Counted from the stretch's first letter, positions 42,802-52,096 are shown. The stretch: 64,000 bases of DNA from Geodermatophilus sp. DSM 45219 (GCF_900104025.1 NZ_FNIQ01000001.1:372001-436000); one strand, 5' to 3'. A program made the numbers and translations. Notes: generated from the letters alone by a model not told the origin.

Positions 42802-43040
42802 TCAGGGGCGGCAGTGGAGACAGAGCAACCTCACGCTCGATTTCTGACCGACCACATGCCGTACGTCGGCAGATCGGAGGGGCGGTGAGTACGGCGTCAC
42901 CGAGATCAACCCGTCGGCGCGGACGAAGGTGTGGATCGCGGCCTGCAGTGGCTCGTTGATGAAGCCGGTGATCAGGCGGTCGGCCAGGTGTCGGGCGAGG
43001 GTGCGCAGCTGGACGGCCTTCACCGTCGCCCCGCTGGCGC
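42802..43040 (-). pseudogene. remnant of a second tyrosine integrase, C-terminal part
   Basis: On the minus strand the frame reads RASGATVKAVQ, the same motif that in the intact integrase (IASGANVKAVQSMLGH) follows the catalytic HxxR. The expected SMLGH...TLDLYGHL is missing and LRTLARHLADRLITGFINEP follows. Its distance and direction relative to attR mimic those of the live integrase to attL, as expected if another element once sat to the right. The next 230 bp show no gene. Confidence 0.5.
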
Positions 43041-43272
43041 GGGGTGGCGACGGGGTGACGTGACCCCCAAGCAGGCCCGCGCAAGAGCTGAGGCGGACGG
43101 TGGCCGGCTACTCCCCCAGCGACCTCTGGCGTCCCGCTGGCCGTGCCCCTACGGGACGGCGTAGGAGCGTGCTCGCCCAGGACTCTCCCGGTCGGTCACG
43201 GTGGACGGAGGATCGCCCAGCCGCGCCGCTGACCCGCCTGCCGTGCAGCAGCGGCGCAGCGTTGAGCAGGCC

Positions 43273-43743
43273 CTAGGTGGTGGCCTCGAGGTGGGCCTTG
43301 AGGCGGGCCAGCTCGGCCGGCACGTCCTTGGCCAGCCACCGCCGCATGAGCGGGTCCAGCAGCCACGACAGCGGCCGCGCGAAGCGGAACTCCAGGCGCC
43401 GGTGCACTCGGACGAGCCCGTCCTCCTCGACGCACTCCAGCAACCCGGCGAACAGCACGATGCGATCCATCGGGCTGGGCACCGGGATGATGTCCACCCG
43501 CCTGCCCGCAGTGAGCACGACCCGCTGGGTGGTCCGAGGGCCCGGCATACCCATCAAGCGAGGCCGGAACCGGAACACCGTCTCCCCGGGACTGCGCCGG
43601 ACCCACGTGATCGTCTTCAGGCGCGGGTCCACCGCCTGGTAGGCCTCGACATCCATGATGAACGCCAGAACGTCCTCCGCCGACGCTGTCGTCACCATGC
43701 TCGCCTGGCCGACCGCCACAACACCCACCGCCCGTCTCGACAA
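43273..43743 (-). CDS. SRPBCC family protein
   Basis: 156 residues. MVTTASAEDVLAFIMDVEAY is the usual N-terminal strand and helix, VFRFRPRLMGMPGPRTTQRV and RVHRRLEFRFARPLSWLLDP the later strands, and DVPAELARLKAHLEA the C-terminal helix. It resembles polyketide_cyc2 proteins. An ATG at 43698 is an alternative start. Confidence 0.83.
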   Translation of the reverse strand: MSRRAVGVVAVGQASMVTTASAEDVLAFIMDVEAYQAVDPRLKTITWVRRSPGETVFRFRPRLMGMPGPRTTQRVVLTAGRRVDIIPVPSPMDRIVLFAGLLECVEEDGLVRVHRRLEFRFARPLSWLLDPLMRRWLAKDVPAELARLKAHLEATT

Positions 43744-43812
43744 ACCACGACCACCGTGCTGGTCAGGCTGACAGACTCACCGCGTGGCGCGCGAAGACCG
43801 ACCGTCCCCGGC

Positions 43813-44214
43813 ATGACCCCCGTCCTCGCCACCCGGGCCATCCGCGCGGCCCTCGTGCTGTCGGGCGCGGTGGCCACCGGCACCGGTACCGCGGTAGCCC
43901 TGCGCGGAACGGCATCGATCCCCGGTGGCGCGCCGACCGTGGCCAGCAACGACAGCGTGCTGCGCTTCTACGCCGTGTGGTGGGCGGCGCAGGGGCCGGT
44001 GATGTGGCGCCTCGCCGGTGACCCGGACCTCGACGAGCGGGCCCTGCGTTCCGTGTGCGCCACCACGTTCCTGGGCGGTCTGGCCCGCCTGGTGTCGGTC
44101 AGGACCAGCGGCCGGCCCCACCCGCTGTTCCAGACCCTCATGGTCACCGAACTGCTCCTGCCGCCGGTTCTGCTCATCCTCCGCCGACGATCCGCGACCA
44201 CTCCGGCGCCATGA
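43813..44214 (+). CDS. DUF4345 membrane protein
   Basis: 133 residues with four hydrophobic segments. ASNDSVLRFYAVWWAAQGPV and ATTFLGGLARLVSVRTSGRP are the typical DUF4345 blocks, followed by a last helix ELLLPPVLLIL. Function unknown; often near stress sigma factors. Confidence 0.8.
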   Translation: MTPVLATRAIRAALVLSGAVATGTGTAVALRGTASIPGGAPTVASNDSVLRFYAVWWAAQGPVMWRLAGDPDLDERALRSVCATTFLGGLARLVSVRTSGRPHPLFQTLMVTELLLPPVLLILRRRSATTPAP

Positions 44215-44348
44215 GCAGCCGGCCACAGCCCCGCACCGCCTCGCTGAGGGATCCCCTGCGGGACGGCATGCGTCGGTCTTGCGGATCAGCAGGACGTGGC
44301 CATGGCGGGTTCGTTGCACGGCGCTGCGCGGCGAGGTGCTGCGCCTGG

Positions 44349-44534
44349 TCAGTGGAAGAACAGGACACCGATCGCCGCCGCGGCCATCAGAGGGCCCCAC
44401 CCAGCGGCTGCCGCGGTCTGCTGAGCAGTCAGCAGGTGTTCCTGGCGTGTGCGCCGAAGAACGCGCGCGGTGGCGGGCAGGCCCAGGCAGGCGGCGGTGA
44501 GCATGCCGGGTGAGTACTCGGCGACGGCGGCCAT
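44349..44534 (-). CDS. possible small membrane protein
   Basis: 61 residues (AEYSPGMLTAACLGLPATAR, then WGPLMAAAAIGVLFFH). One or two hydrophobic stretches. It may be a genuine small protein or the end of a degraded one. The flanks (44215-44348 and 44535-44660) hold nothing clear. Confidence 0.35.
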   Translation of the reverse strand: MAAVAEYSPGMLTAACLGLPATARVLRRTRQEHLLTAQQTAAAAGWGPLMAAAAIGVLFFH

Positions 44535-44660
44535 CTCCGCCCGTAGACGGTCGCAGGAGGTTCCTCCTGCGGCTCACTCCAACTGAACTGTTCCTGCCCG
44601 AAGGTGGCGCCGCGGCCGGTCTCGTCACGGAGTCGTCGACGTCGGTCACCATGGGCGGCG

Positions 44661-45677
44661 ATGGACGAGCACGCCCTGGTGGAACGCGCCCGCGCCGGCG
44701 ACGACACGGCGTTCGAGGAGCTCGTCGCGCCGTACCGCGCGCAGCTCCACGCCCACTGCTACCGGCTGCTTGCCTCTGCGCACGACGCCGACGACGCGCT
44801 GCAGGACGCCTTGATCGGCGCGTGGCGCGGGATCGGCGGCTTCGAGGGACGGTCGTCCCTGCGCGGCTGGCTCTACCGCATCGCCACGAACGCCGCCCTC
44901 CGGGTCGGCGCCAAGCGGCCCAAGCGACAGCTCTCCCTCGACGTCGGGCCCGCATGCACGGACCCCGACGCGTTGGGCGACCCGCTCGAGGGACCGGTGT
45001 GGGTCGAGCCCTACCCCGCCGAGCGGGTGGACGCGTTGGAGGTCGATCCGGCGAGCGCGTACGACGCGCGCGAGGCCGTCGAACTCGCCTTCGTCGCCGC
45101 GCTCCAGCACCTGCCGGCGTCCCAGCGGGCCGTGCTGCTGCTGCGTGAGGTGCTCGCCTTCTCTGCGGGCGAGACCGCCCAGACCCTCGATCTCAGCGTC
45201 ACCGCCGTCAACAGCCAGCTCCAGCGCGCTCGTGCAACGATCGCCCGCCGGTTGCCGGACCGGACCCAGCGGGCGGTCCGCGCCGAGCTCGGTGCCGAGG
45301 CCGAGCGGCGCCTGGTCGCCGACCTGGTTGCCGCCTGGCAGGCCCGCGACGTCGATGCCTTCGTCGCGTTGCTCGTCGACGAGGTGCGGCTGTCCATGCC
45401 GCCGCTGCCCGCGTGGTTCGACGGGGTCGAGTCGGTCCGCGGTTTCCTGGCCCGGATGTTCGAGACACCGTGGCGGCTCGACGTCACCTCCGCCAACGGC
45501 CAGCCGGCGCTGGTCTGCTGGCAGGGCCACCCTGACGGCACGGCGTACCACCTGGGAGGGCTCACCGTCCTCACCCTGCACGCCGGGCGGATCGCCGCGC
45601 TCACCTGCTTCCTCGCGCCGCTGGTCGAGGAATTGTCCGTGCCAACCGATGAGCTCGGCGCGCCGCGCGACTCGTGA
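44661..45677 (+). CDS. ECF sigma factor with C-terminal SnoaL domain (SigJ/ECF41-like)
   Basis: 338 residues. Region 2 is ALVERARAGDDTAFEELVAP, YRAQLHAHCYRLLASAHDAD, DALQDALIGAWRGIGGFEGR; region 4 is LPASQRAVLLLREVLAFSAG, ETAQTLDLSVTAVNSQLQRA. The last 120 residues form an NTF2/SnoaL domain (LVAAWQARDVDAFVALLVDE) that regulates the sigma activity in this group. The length and order match the TIGR02960-type factors. No anti-sigma gene is adjacent. Target genes may include the reductase at 45727. Confidence 0.92.
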   Translation: MDEHALVERARAGDDTAFEELVAPYRAQLHAHCYRLLASAHDADDALQDALIGAWRGIGGFEGRSSLRGWLYRIATNAALRVGAKRPKRQLSLDVGPACTDPDALGDPLEGPVWVEPYPAERVDALEVDPASAYDAREAVELAFVAALQHLPASQRAVLLLREVLAFSAGETAQTLDLSVTAVNSQLQRARATIARRLPDRTQRAVRAELGAEAERRLVADLVAAWQARDVDAFVALLVDEVRLSMPPLPAWFDGVESVRGFLARMFETPWRLDVTSANGQPALVCWQGHPDGTAYHLGGLTVLTLHAGRIAALTCFLAPLVEELSVPTDELGAPRDS

Positions 45678-45726
45678 GGGGTGAGGGCGCGACCTGCGCG
45701 CCCGGCACACCGAGAGGAGCGCACCG

Positions 45727-46356
45727 ATGCGCAAGCTGGTCGTCACCATCCTGACCTCGCTCGACGGGTACGTCGCCGGCCCCGGCGGGGACTTCATGGC
45801 GATGCCGCTGGACGAGTCGTTCAGCGCCTACAACCTGGAGCGGCTGCGTGCCGCCGACACCCTGCTGCTCGGCCGGACCACCTTCCTGGGGTTCCGGTCC
45901 TACTGGCCGCCCGTCGCCGACGACCCCGAGCAGCCCGAGACCGAGCGGGAGATCTCCCGCCGCAACACCGCCGCGCGCAAGGTGGTGGTCTCCGACTCGC
46001 TCTCTGCCGACGACCTCGCCGGCTGGGGGGAGTCGGAGCTGGTCCGACGGGCCGCCGCCCACGACGCGGTCCGCCGGCTCAAGGCCCAGGACGGCGCCGA
46101 CATCCTCGTCTTCGGCAGCGTCCCGGTCTGGAACGACCTCCTCGCCGCGGGCCTGGTGGACGAGCTGCACGTGATGGTCGGCAACGGCGTCCTCGGCGAC
46201 GGCGCCCCCGCCTTCACCGTCAGGCTTCCAGAGCGGTTGCCACTGCAGGAGACCCGGCGGCTCGAGGGGTCCGACAACGTGCTCCTGGTGTACGCCGCAA
46301 GCGCCCGGGACCAGCGTCGGCGGCGGTCGGCGACGTCGACCCACCAACCCGGCTGA
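45727..46356 (+). CDS. RibD C-terminal (dihydrofolate reductase-like) family protein
   Basis: 209 residues. MRKLVVTILTSLDGYVAGPG opens the fold, RAADTLLLGRTTFLGFRSYW is the NADPH-side motif, and ADILVFGSVPVWNDLLAAGL with DELHVMVGNGVLGDG the C-terminal half. These actinobacterial proteins are flavin/deazaflavin or folate reductases of unknown substrate. It starts 49 bp after the sigma gene, likely in its operon. Confidence 0.88.
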   Translation: MRKLVVTILTSLDGYVAGPGGDFMAMPLDESFSAYNLERLRAADTLLLGRTTFLGFRSYWPPVADDPEQPETEREISRRNTAARKVVVSDSLSADDLAGWGESELVRRAAAHDAVRRLKAQDGADILVFGSVPVWNDLLAAGLVDELHVMVGNGVLGDGAPAFTVRLPERLPLQETRRLEGSDNVLLVYAASARDQRRRRSATSTHQPG

Positions 46357-46380
46357 CAGTCAGGTCCCGAGGCATTCGTC

Positions 46381-46410
46381 TGTCTCAGAGCGGCCCATTC
46401 AGGGCGACAG
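46381..46410 (-). repeat. R3 repeat copy (reverse orientation)
   Basis: TGTCTCAGAGCGGCCCATTC on the plus strand is the complement of the R3 pattern (TGAATGGGCCGCTCTGAGACA) seen in the array beyond 59.6 kb. Confidence 0.5.
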
Positions 46411-46826
46411 TCGAGCCCGGGTGACACTGCAACCCACTCGACGAGCTGCCGAGCACGAGCCGAGGATCTCTTCCCGTGGATGTCGTTGTGGAGGTCGGCG
46501 GCTGGGAGCACGCGTGCTGCGGGCAAGCGATTGAGCGGAATCAGCTCGTGGACTTCCACTGCTTCCGCCGGGAGGAGCCGGACGGTGGGGTCCGTCTCAT
46601 CGAGAGTCACCACGGTGGCCTCGATGTGTCGACTGATGAGCGCGTCCAGGGACGCGTGACTGAGATCCAGGTGGTACAGGACCGGGACGCGCCGTCGGTC
46701 CTCCGCGTTCCGAGCGGCCAGGAACTGCACGCCTCCGAGGAGGCAGACGAAGATCTTCTCGAGGACCCGTGGACTGGTGATGCGATTCCTTCGAGGAGCG
46801 GGGACTTCCTCGTCACCGTTCAGACC
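46411..46826 (-). pseudogene. degenerate reading frame ending in an R3 copy
   Basis: On the minus strand a protein-like frame runs EEVPAPRRNRITSPRVLEKI, VQFLAARNAEDRRRVPVLYH, LDLSHASLDALISRHIEATV and LPAEAVEVHELIPLNRL. It has no clean start (the first GTG is at 46730) and no stop before R3, from where it continues antisense through the reductase gene. Probably a cassette-type gene broken at its end. 46827-47029 shows nothing. Confidence 0.3.
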
Positions 46827-47029
46827 TCCCGATAGCCGCGCTCGGCCGTCCGACGACCCACTGTCCCCGAAGCCGCCTTCGGGGACGGCGGCTCCGCCCA
46901 GGTGACAGCCTCGGCGAGGGGCCGCCGGACACCGAGACCAACTGTGCGTAGGAACGCGTCAGTGGCCGCGTCCTGAGGCTCGCCGATCGGGCGCCTCCAC
47001 ACCTCTGCCTGCTTCCCTGCAACCGGCGT

Positions 47030-47085
47030 CCCTCCGGCTGTCGCAGGGCGGGGGGAGGGTGGGCCGCAGGCCCATCTCCGGTCGA
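47030..47085 (+). repeat. R2 repeat copy without iterons
   Basis: CCTCCGGCTGTCGCAGGGCG, then GGGTGGGCCGCAGGCCCATC. Same orientation as the copies in the island, but no iteron or att sequence was found near it. Confidence 0.5.
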
Positions 47086-47199
47086 GCTCGGGATCCCGGA
47101 CTCCGCCGGGCGATCAGTTCCGGCCGACCGGCCGGTCAGAACTGGCGGTCGGGCGCGCGTCCGTGGGGGCGGGTGGTCAAGGGGAGAGGACGACGAGCC

Positions 47200-48705
47200 G
47201 TGGACGAGCGGACGACAGCGAGCGGCCCGGGCACGGCGGAGGGGGCCGGCGCGGGCGGCCCCGGCGGGACGGCGGCCGGCGGACCGCGGCTGGACCTGCG
47301 CAGCGGCACCCAGCGGACGTTCGCCCACGTGCTGGTCAACGCGTTGCTGGTCTCGGTGGTGAACTACACCCTCTGGTTCGCGGTGACGTTCTGGGTCTAC
47401 CTGCAGACCCGCTCGGTCTTCGCCACCGGGATGATCGCCGGGATCTTCCTGGTGGCGACGGCGACCACTGGCATCTGGTTCGGCAGCATCGTCGACCACC
47501 ACCACAAGCAGCGGGTGCTGCAGGCGTCGGCGGCGACGTCGCTGGCGATCTACCTGGTCTGCCTGGCCGGCTATCTGCTCACCCCGGCCGAGGCCTTCCG
47601 CGACCCGGCGAGCCTGCGGCTGTGGGCATTCGTGGTGCTGCTCATGCTCGGCGTCATCGCCGGCAACCTGCGCACCATCGCGCTGCCCACCCTGGTCACC
47701 CTGCTCGTTCCCGACGGTCTGCGGGACCGGGCCAACGGGCTGGTGGGCACCACGTCCGGGGTGTCGTTCCTGGTCACCTCGGTGATCAGCGGCCTGCTGG
47801 TGGCGGCCGGCGGCATGCGGTACGCGCTACTGCTCGCCGTCGCCGTCCTCGCCGGCTCGCTGGTGCACCTCGCCCGGGTGCACATCCCCGAGCGCCGGGT
47901 GGTCACCACGGCGGCGGCGCAGGGCGAGCCGTCCGGCGGTGCGGCGGATCCCGGCGGCGTGGACGTCCGCGGCACCCTGCGGCTGATCCGCGGCGTCCCC
48001 GGTCTGATGGCGTTGATCGCCTTCTCCTGCTTCAACAACTTCCTCGGCGGGACGTTCATGGCGCTGATGGACGCCTACGGCCTGTCCCTGGTGTCCGTCG
48101 AGGTCTGGGGCCTGCTGTGGGGGGCGCTGAGCGCGGCGATGATCCTCGGCGGCCTCGCCGTCGCCCGGTTCGGGCTGGGCGCCACCCCGGTCCGCACGCT
48201 GCTGCTGGTCAACGTCGCGCTGTGGCTGGGGACGGCGGTCTTCCCGCTGCGGTCCTCGATCGTGCTTCTGGCGGTCGGGATGACCGTCTTCTTGTTCCTC
48301 ATGCCGTTCGCGGAGGCATCGGAGCAGACCGTGCTGCAGCGCGTGGTCCCCTACGAGCGGCAGGGCCGGGTGTTCGGCTTCGCGCAGAGCGTGGAGCAGG
48401 CCGCCTCGCCGCTGACCGCGTTCCTCATCAGCCCGGTCACGCAGTTCGTCGTCATCCCGTTCATGACCGACGGCGCCGGCGCCCGCGCGATCGGCGGCTG
48501 GTTCGGCACCGGTCCCGACCGCGGCCTGGCCCTGGTGTTCGTGGTCACCGCCCTGATCGGTCTGCTCGTCACCCTGCTCGCCCTGGTCAGCCGGCCCTAC
48601 CGGCGGCTGTCCGCCGCCTACCGCACCTCGCTCGCGCCGGCGGGCGCCGACCACGGCCCGGCGGCCGAGGCGACCGTGGGTGCTCCCGCCCTGGGCTCCA
48701 CCTGA
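47200..48705 (+). CDS. MFS transporter
   Basis: 501 residues. A Gly/Ala-rich tail of 45 residues precedes the first helix (VLVNALLVSVVNYTLWFAVT). Then come RSVFATGMIAGIFLVATATT, the loop SIVDHHHKQRVL in the place of the MFS motif A, and about 11-12 hydrophobic segments in total. VLQRVVPYERQGRVFGFAQS near residue 390 is typical of the EntS-like drug/siderophore exporters. The substrate is unknown. The GTG start is weakly supported. Confidence 0.9.
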   Translation: MDERTTASGPGTAEGAGAGGPGGTAAGGPRLDLRSGTQRTFAHVLVNALLVSVVNYTLWFAVTFWVYLQTRSVFATGMIAGIFLVATATTGIWFGSIVDHHHKQRVLQASAATSLAIYLVCLAGYLLTPAEAFRDPASLRLWAFVVLLMLGVIAGNLRTIALPTLVTLLVPDGLRDRANGLVGTTSGVSFLVTSVISGLLVAAGGMRYALLLAVAVLAGSLVHLARVHIPERRVVTTAAAQGEPSGGAADPGGVDVRGTLRLIRGVPGLMALIAFSCFNNFLGGTFMALMDAYGLSLVSVEVWGLLWGALSAAMILGGLAVARFGLGATPVRTLLLVNVALWLGTAVFPLRSSIVLLAVGMTVFLFLMPFAEASEQTVLQRVVPYERQGRVFGFAQSVEQAASPLTAFLISPVTQFVVIPFMTDGAGARAIGGWFGTGPDRGLALVFVVTALIGLLVTLLALVSRPYRRLSAAYRTSLAPAGADHGPAAEATVGAPALGST

Positions 48706-48840
48706 CCCATCCCGCTCTCCGGGACCGGCTCGCAGCGACCTGCAGGACGCCGTCGCCGCGTCGCGCTCCGCGTGGGGCGAGCTGCGGCCGCGGCCACCCG
48801 CGTCCGGCTGGGGTGCGGCGTCCGCGGGTAGGTCGGGTGC

Positions 48841-49137
48841 ATGGCACTGCGCAATGCGGCGGTCGCGGCGGCCGGCCAGTGGGTCGACCCCGACGACGGC
48901 GTCCGCTACCCCTCCGGCGAGGTCCACGCGTGGGAGCGCGGGCGCAACGAGACGGTCTGCGGCCTGTCGCTGCACCGGTCGCGGCTGGCTCGCTTCCCGC
49001 ACGTGAGCTGGGCCGACGTCCAGCCGGAGTCCGGCCGGCACGCCGAGGAGGTCCAGGAGGTCTGCCGCCGGTGCGCCGCGGCCCTGGGCCGGAAGCGCGA
49101 CGACCGCGGCTGGACCCGCACCAACCCGCGCCCCTGA
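48841..49137 (+). CDS. small conserved hypothetical protein with Cys/His pattern
   Basis: 98 residues. WVDPDDGVRYPSGEVHAWER, TVCGLSLHRSRLARFPHVSW and VQEVCRRCAAALGRKRDDRG. The single Cys-x5-His plus CxxC could bind zinc. Unrecognised. Confidence 0.6.
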   Translation: MALRNAAVAAAGQWVDPDDGVRYPSGEVHAWERGRNETVCGLSLHRSRLARFPHVSWADVQPESGRHAEEVQEVCRRCAAALGRKRDDRGWTRTNPRP

Positions 49138-49430
49138 CCGGTCAGCGGCGACGCCGCGACCACCCGTACCCGAGGGGGCCGGGCGACTCCACCGTCCCAG
49201 CGGCCCACGATGCCGGCCGCAGCCGGCGGCTCGGCGCGGCGGGCGAGGTCACGGAGCGGTCGTCGGTGCGCGACCCGCCTGCCGGCAGGACACCCGACCC
49301 GGGCAACGCCACCACGAGTCCGGGTGACACCCCGGCCGGTGGGAGCAACGCGGGTCGCCGAGGCGTTACCGTCTCCGAACGTGTCCGTCCCGGCAACGGC
49401 GCCGGGGACGAACGGAGGGGGAAGCCCAGC

Positions 49431-49751
49431 ATGGAGACGAGCGTGGTCGACGTCCCAGATCGGGGACGGTTCGAGATCCGGCTCGGCGACCGGGTCGTCG
49501 GCCTGGCCAGCTACCACGTCGAGGACGGCACCATGGCGTTGCCGCACACCGAGATCGACCCCACGGTCGGCGGCCGCGGGCTCGGCTCGGCGCTCGTCGC
49601 CGGCGTGCTCACCGCCGCCCGCGAGCGCGGCCTGACCGTGCTGCCCTACTGCTCGTTCGTGCGCCACTACATCCAGCAGCACCCCGAGCTCATCGACCTC
49701 GTGGCCGAGGCCGACCGGCCGCACTTCGGCCTGGCGACCGCCGACCGCTGA
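49431..49751 (+). CDS. YjdJ-type GNAT N-acetyltransferase
   Basis: 106 residues. RFEIRLGDRVVGLASYHVED, LPHTEIDPTVGGRGLGSALV (acetyl-CoA loop GGRGLG) and VLPYCSFVRHYIQQHPELID, whose last block (CxFxxxYIxxHPE) is the mark of the small GNAT family PF14542. AGGGGG before the ATG supports the start. The 293 bp upstream show no gene. Confidence 0.92.
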   Translation: METSVVDVPDRGRFEIRLGDRVVGLASYHVEDGTMALPHTEIDPTVGGRGLGSALVAGVLTAARERGLTVLPYCSFVRHYIQQHPELIDLVAEADRPHFGLATADR

Positions 49752-49804
49752 CCCGCCCGGCCGCGGGCCTGCGCGGCCGCCGGGAGCTGCCTACGCTCGC
49801 GCGG

Positions 49805-51169
49805 GTGCCCACCGCGCTCATCTGGTTCCGCCGCGACCTGCGGCTGGCCGACCACCCGGCCCTCCTCGACGCCCGGGAAGCCGCCGGTCCCGACGGCGCC
49901 GTCGTCCCGGTGTTCGTCTTCGACCCCCGCCTGTGGGAGCCCTCCGGGCTGCCGCGGCGGCGGTTCCTGCTGGACTGCCTCGCCGACCTCGGCGGGCAGG
50001 TGGACGGCGCCCTGGTGCTGCGCTCCGGCGACCCGGCGCGGATCGTGCCCGAGCTCGCCGACGAGGTGGACGCGGTCAGCGTGCACGTCTCGGCGGACAC
50101 CGGCGTCTACGGCCGGCAGCGCGACGCGGCGGTCGAGCGGGCGCTGGGCGACGTCCCGTTCGTGCGCACCGGCTCGCCGTACGCGGTGACGCCCGGCCGG
50201 GTCACCAAGTCCGACGGGACGCCGTTCCGCGTCTTCTCCCCCTTCGCCCGCGCCTGGCGCGAGCACGGCTGGCGCGCCCCGGCGCCGCGGCCGGGGTCGG
50301 TGCCGTGGGTGACCGGCGTCCGCTCCGAGGCACCGCCGGAGGCCCCCCTCCCGGACGGCGTCCGGCTGCCCCCTGCAGGGGAGGCCGCCGCCTCCGACGC
50401 CTGGCGGCGCTTCCACGACACGCGCCTGGCCGGCTACGACCAGAGCCGCAACACCCCCGGCACCGACGGCACCAGCCGGCTGTCGGCCTACCTCAAGTAC
50501 GGCTGCGTGCACCCGCGCACGCTGCTCGCCGACCTCGAGGACCTCGACTCCGGGTCGGCCGACCGCTTCCGCACCGAGCTGGCCTGGCGGGACTTCTACG
50601 CCGACGTCCTGTGGCACCGCCCGGAGTCCGCCCGCCAGCCGCTGGACGAGCGGATGCACGCGATGGCCTACGACACCGGCCCGGACACCGACGAGCGGTT
50701 CGCCGCCTGGGCGCAGGGCCGCACCGGCTACCCGATCGTCGACGCCGGGATGCGCCAGCTGCACGGCGAGGCCTACGTGCACAACCGCGTGCGGATGATC
50801 GTCGCGTCGTTCCTGGTCAAGGACCTGCACGTCGACTGGCGGCGCGGCGCCCGGTACTTCATGCAGCACCTCGTCGACGGCGACCTCGCCAGCAACAACC
50901 ACGGGTGGCAGTGGGTCGCCGGCACCGGCACCGACGCCTCGCCGTACTACCGCGTCTTCAACCCCACCCGGCAGGGCAAGGAGTTCGACCCGGACGGCGA
51001 CTACGTGCGCCGCTGGGTGCCCGAGCTGCGCGACGTCCCGGCGAGGTACCTGCACGAGCCGTGGCTGGCACCGGACGGCGTCCCGGACGGCTATCCGCTG
51101 CCGGTCGTCGACCACGCCGAGGAGCGCCGGGTGGCGCTGGAGCGCTACCAGCGGGTCCGCGACCGCTGA
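49805..51169 (+). CDS. phrB: deoxyribodipyrimidine photolyase
   Basis: 454 residues. Repairs UV dimers using blue light and FAD. The antenna domain starts ALIWFRRDLRLADHPALLDA. The FAD domain has YDQSRNTPGTDGTSRLSAYL, ELAWRDFYADVLW, YPIVDAGMRQLHGEAYVHNR and NNHGWQWVAGTGTDASPYYR with the usual Trp and Asn residues. Length is normal for class I CPD photolyases. GTG start. Confidence 0.95.
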   Translation: MPTALIWFRRDLRLADHPALLDAREAAGPDGAVVPVFVFDPRLWEPSGLPRRRFLLDCLADLGGQVDGALVLRSGDPARIVPELADEVDAVSVHVSADTGVYGRQRDAAVERALGDVPFVRTGSPYAVTPGRVTKSDGTPFRVFSPFARAWREHGWRAPAPRPGSVPWVTGVRSEAPPEAPLPDGVRLPPAGEAAASDAWRRFHDTRLAGYDQSRNTPGTDGTSRLSAYLKYGCVHPRTLLADLEDLDSGSADRFRTELAWRDFYADVLWHRPESARQPLDERMHAMAYDTGPDTDERFAAWAQGRTGYPIVDAGMRQLHGEAYVHNRVRMIVASFLVKDLHVDWRRGARYFMQHLVDGDLASNNHGWQWVAGTGTDASPYYRVFNPTRQGKEFDPDGDYVRRWVPELRDVPARYLHEPWLAPDGVPDGYPLPVVDHAEERRVALERYQRVRDR

Positions 51170-51250
51170 GTGTCGCCGGGCTCACCCGGCCGTCGTGGCG
51201 CACCCGCTGGTCAGGGGCGAAGCTGGGGGGCATGACCTGGCGAGCCGCCC

Positions 51251-52060
51251 GTGCCTGAGGGCCACACGCTCAACCGGCTGGCCCGGGACCAGTCGCTGGC
51301 CTTCGCCGGACGTCCCGTGCACGTCACCAGCCCGCAGGGCCGCTTCGCCGCCGGCGCGGCGCTGCTCGACGGCCGGGTGCTCGAGGAGGTGACCTCCTAC
51401 GGCAAGCACCTGTTCGCCTGCTTCGGCCCGGACACCCTGCACGTGCACCTGGGCCTCTACGGCAGCTACACCGCCGGCACCGGGACGCCGCCGGCGCCGC
51501 GCGGCGCGCTGCGGATGCGCTGGGAGGGCGAGGGCCCCGACGGGCTCGGCGTGTGGACCGACCTGCGCGGCGCCACCGCCTGCGAGGTGCTCACCGCGCC
51601 GGAGGTCGACCGCATCCTCGACCGGCTGGGCCCGGACCCGCTGCGCCCGCGCAGCGACGGCACCGTCGCCCACCGGCGGATCGCCGGCAGCCGCACCGCG
51701 ATCGGCGCGCTGATCATGGACCAGTCGGTGCTGGCCGGCGTCGGCAACGTCTACCGCGCCGAGATCCTGTTCCGGCACGGCGTCTCGCCGTTCCGCCCCG
51801 GCCGGCAGGTCGACGCGGGCACCTGGGCGGCGATGTGGGCCGACCTGGTCGTGCTCATGCGCTCCGGCGTCCGGATGGGCCGGATCGTCACCACCCGCCC
51901 GGAGCACCGCACCCGCCGCAGCGGCGCCGTCCGGCGGGAGGACGCGCACTACGTCTACCGGCGGACCGGGCTGCCCTGCCGGATCTGCGGCACGCCGGTG
52001 CGGACCGAGCCGATGGTCGGCCGCAACCTCCACTGGTGCCCGGTCTGCCAGGCGGTCTGA
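51251..52060 (+). CDS. Fpg/Nei family DNA glycosylase (Nei2-like)
   Basis: 269 residues. The mature N-terminus PEGHTLNRLA carries the catalytic Pro-Glu; the Lys is in SYGKHLFACF. The helix-two-turn-helix is AIGALIMDQSVLAGVGNVYR, and the zinc finger CRICGTPVRTEPMVGRNLHW-CPVC is complete. It resembles Rv2464c (Nei2). It follows photolyase and may share damage repair control. Confidence 0.94.
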   Translation: MPEGHTLNRLARDQSLAFAGRPVHVTSPQGRFAAGAALLDGRVLEEVTSYGKHLFACFGPDTLHVHLGLYGSYTAGTGTPPAPRGALRMRWEGEGPDGLGVWTDLRGATACEVLTAPEVDRILDRLGPDPLRPRSDGTVAHRRIAGSRTAIGALIMDQSVLAGVGNVYRAEILFRHGVSPFRPGRQVDAGTWAAMWADLVVLMRSGVRMGRIVTTRPEHRTRRSGAVRREDAHYVYRRTGLPCRICGTPVRTEPMVGRNLHWCPVCQAV

Positions 52061-52096
52061 TCCGGTGACGCAGCGCACCCGGACGCCTATCGTGGC

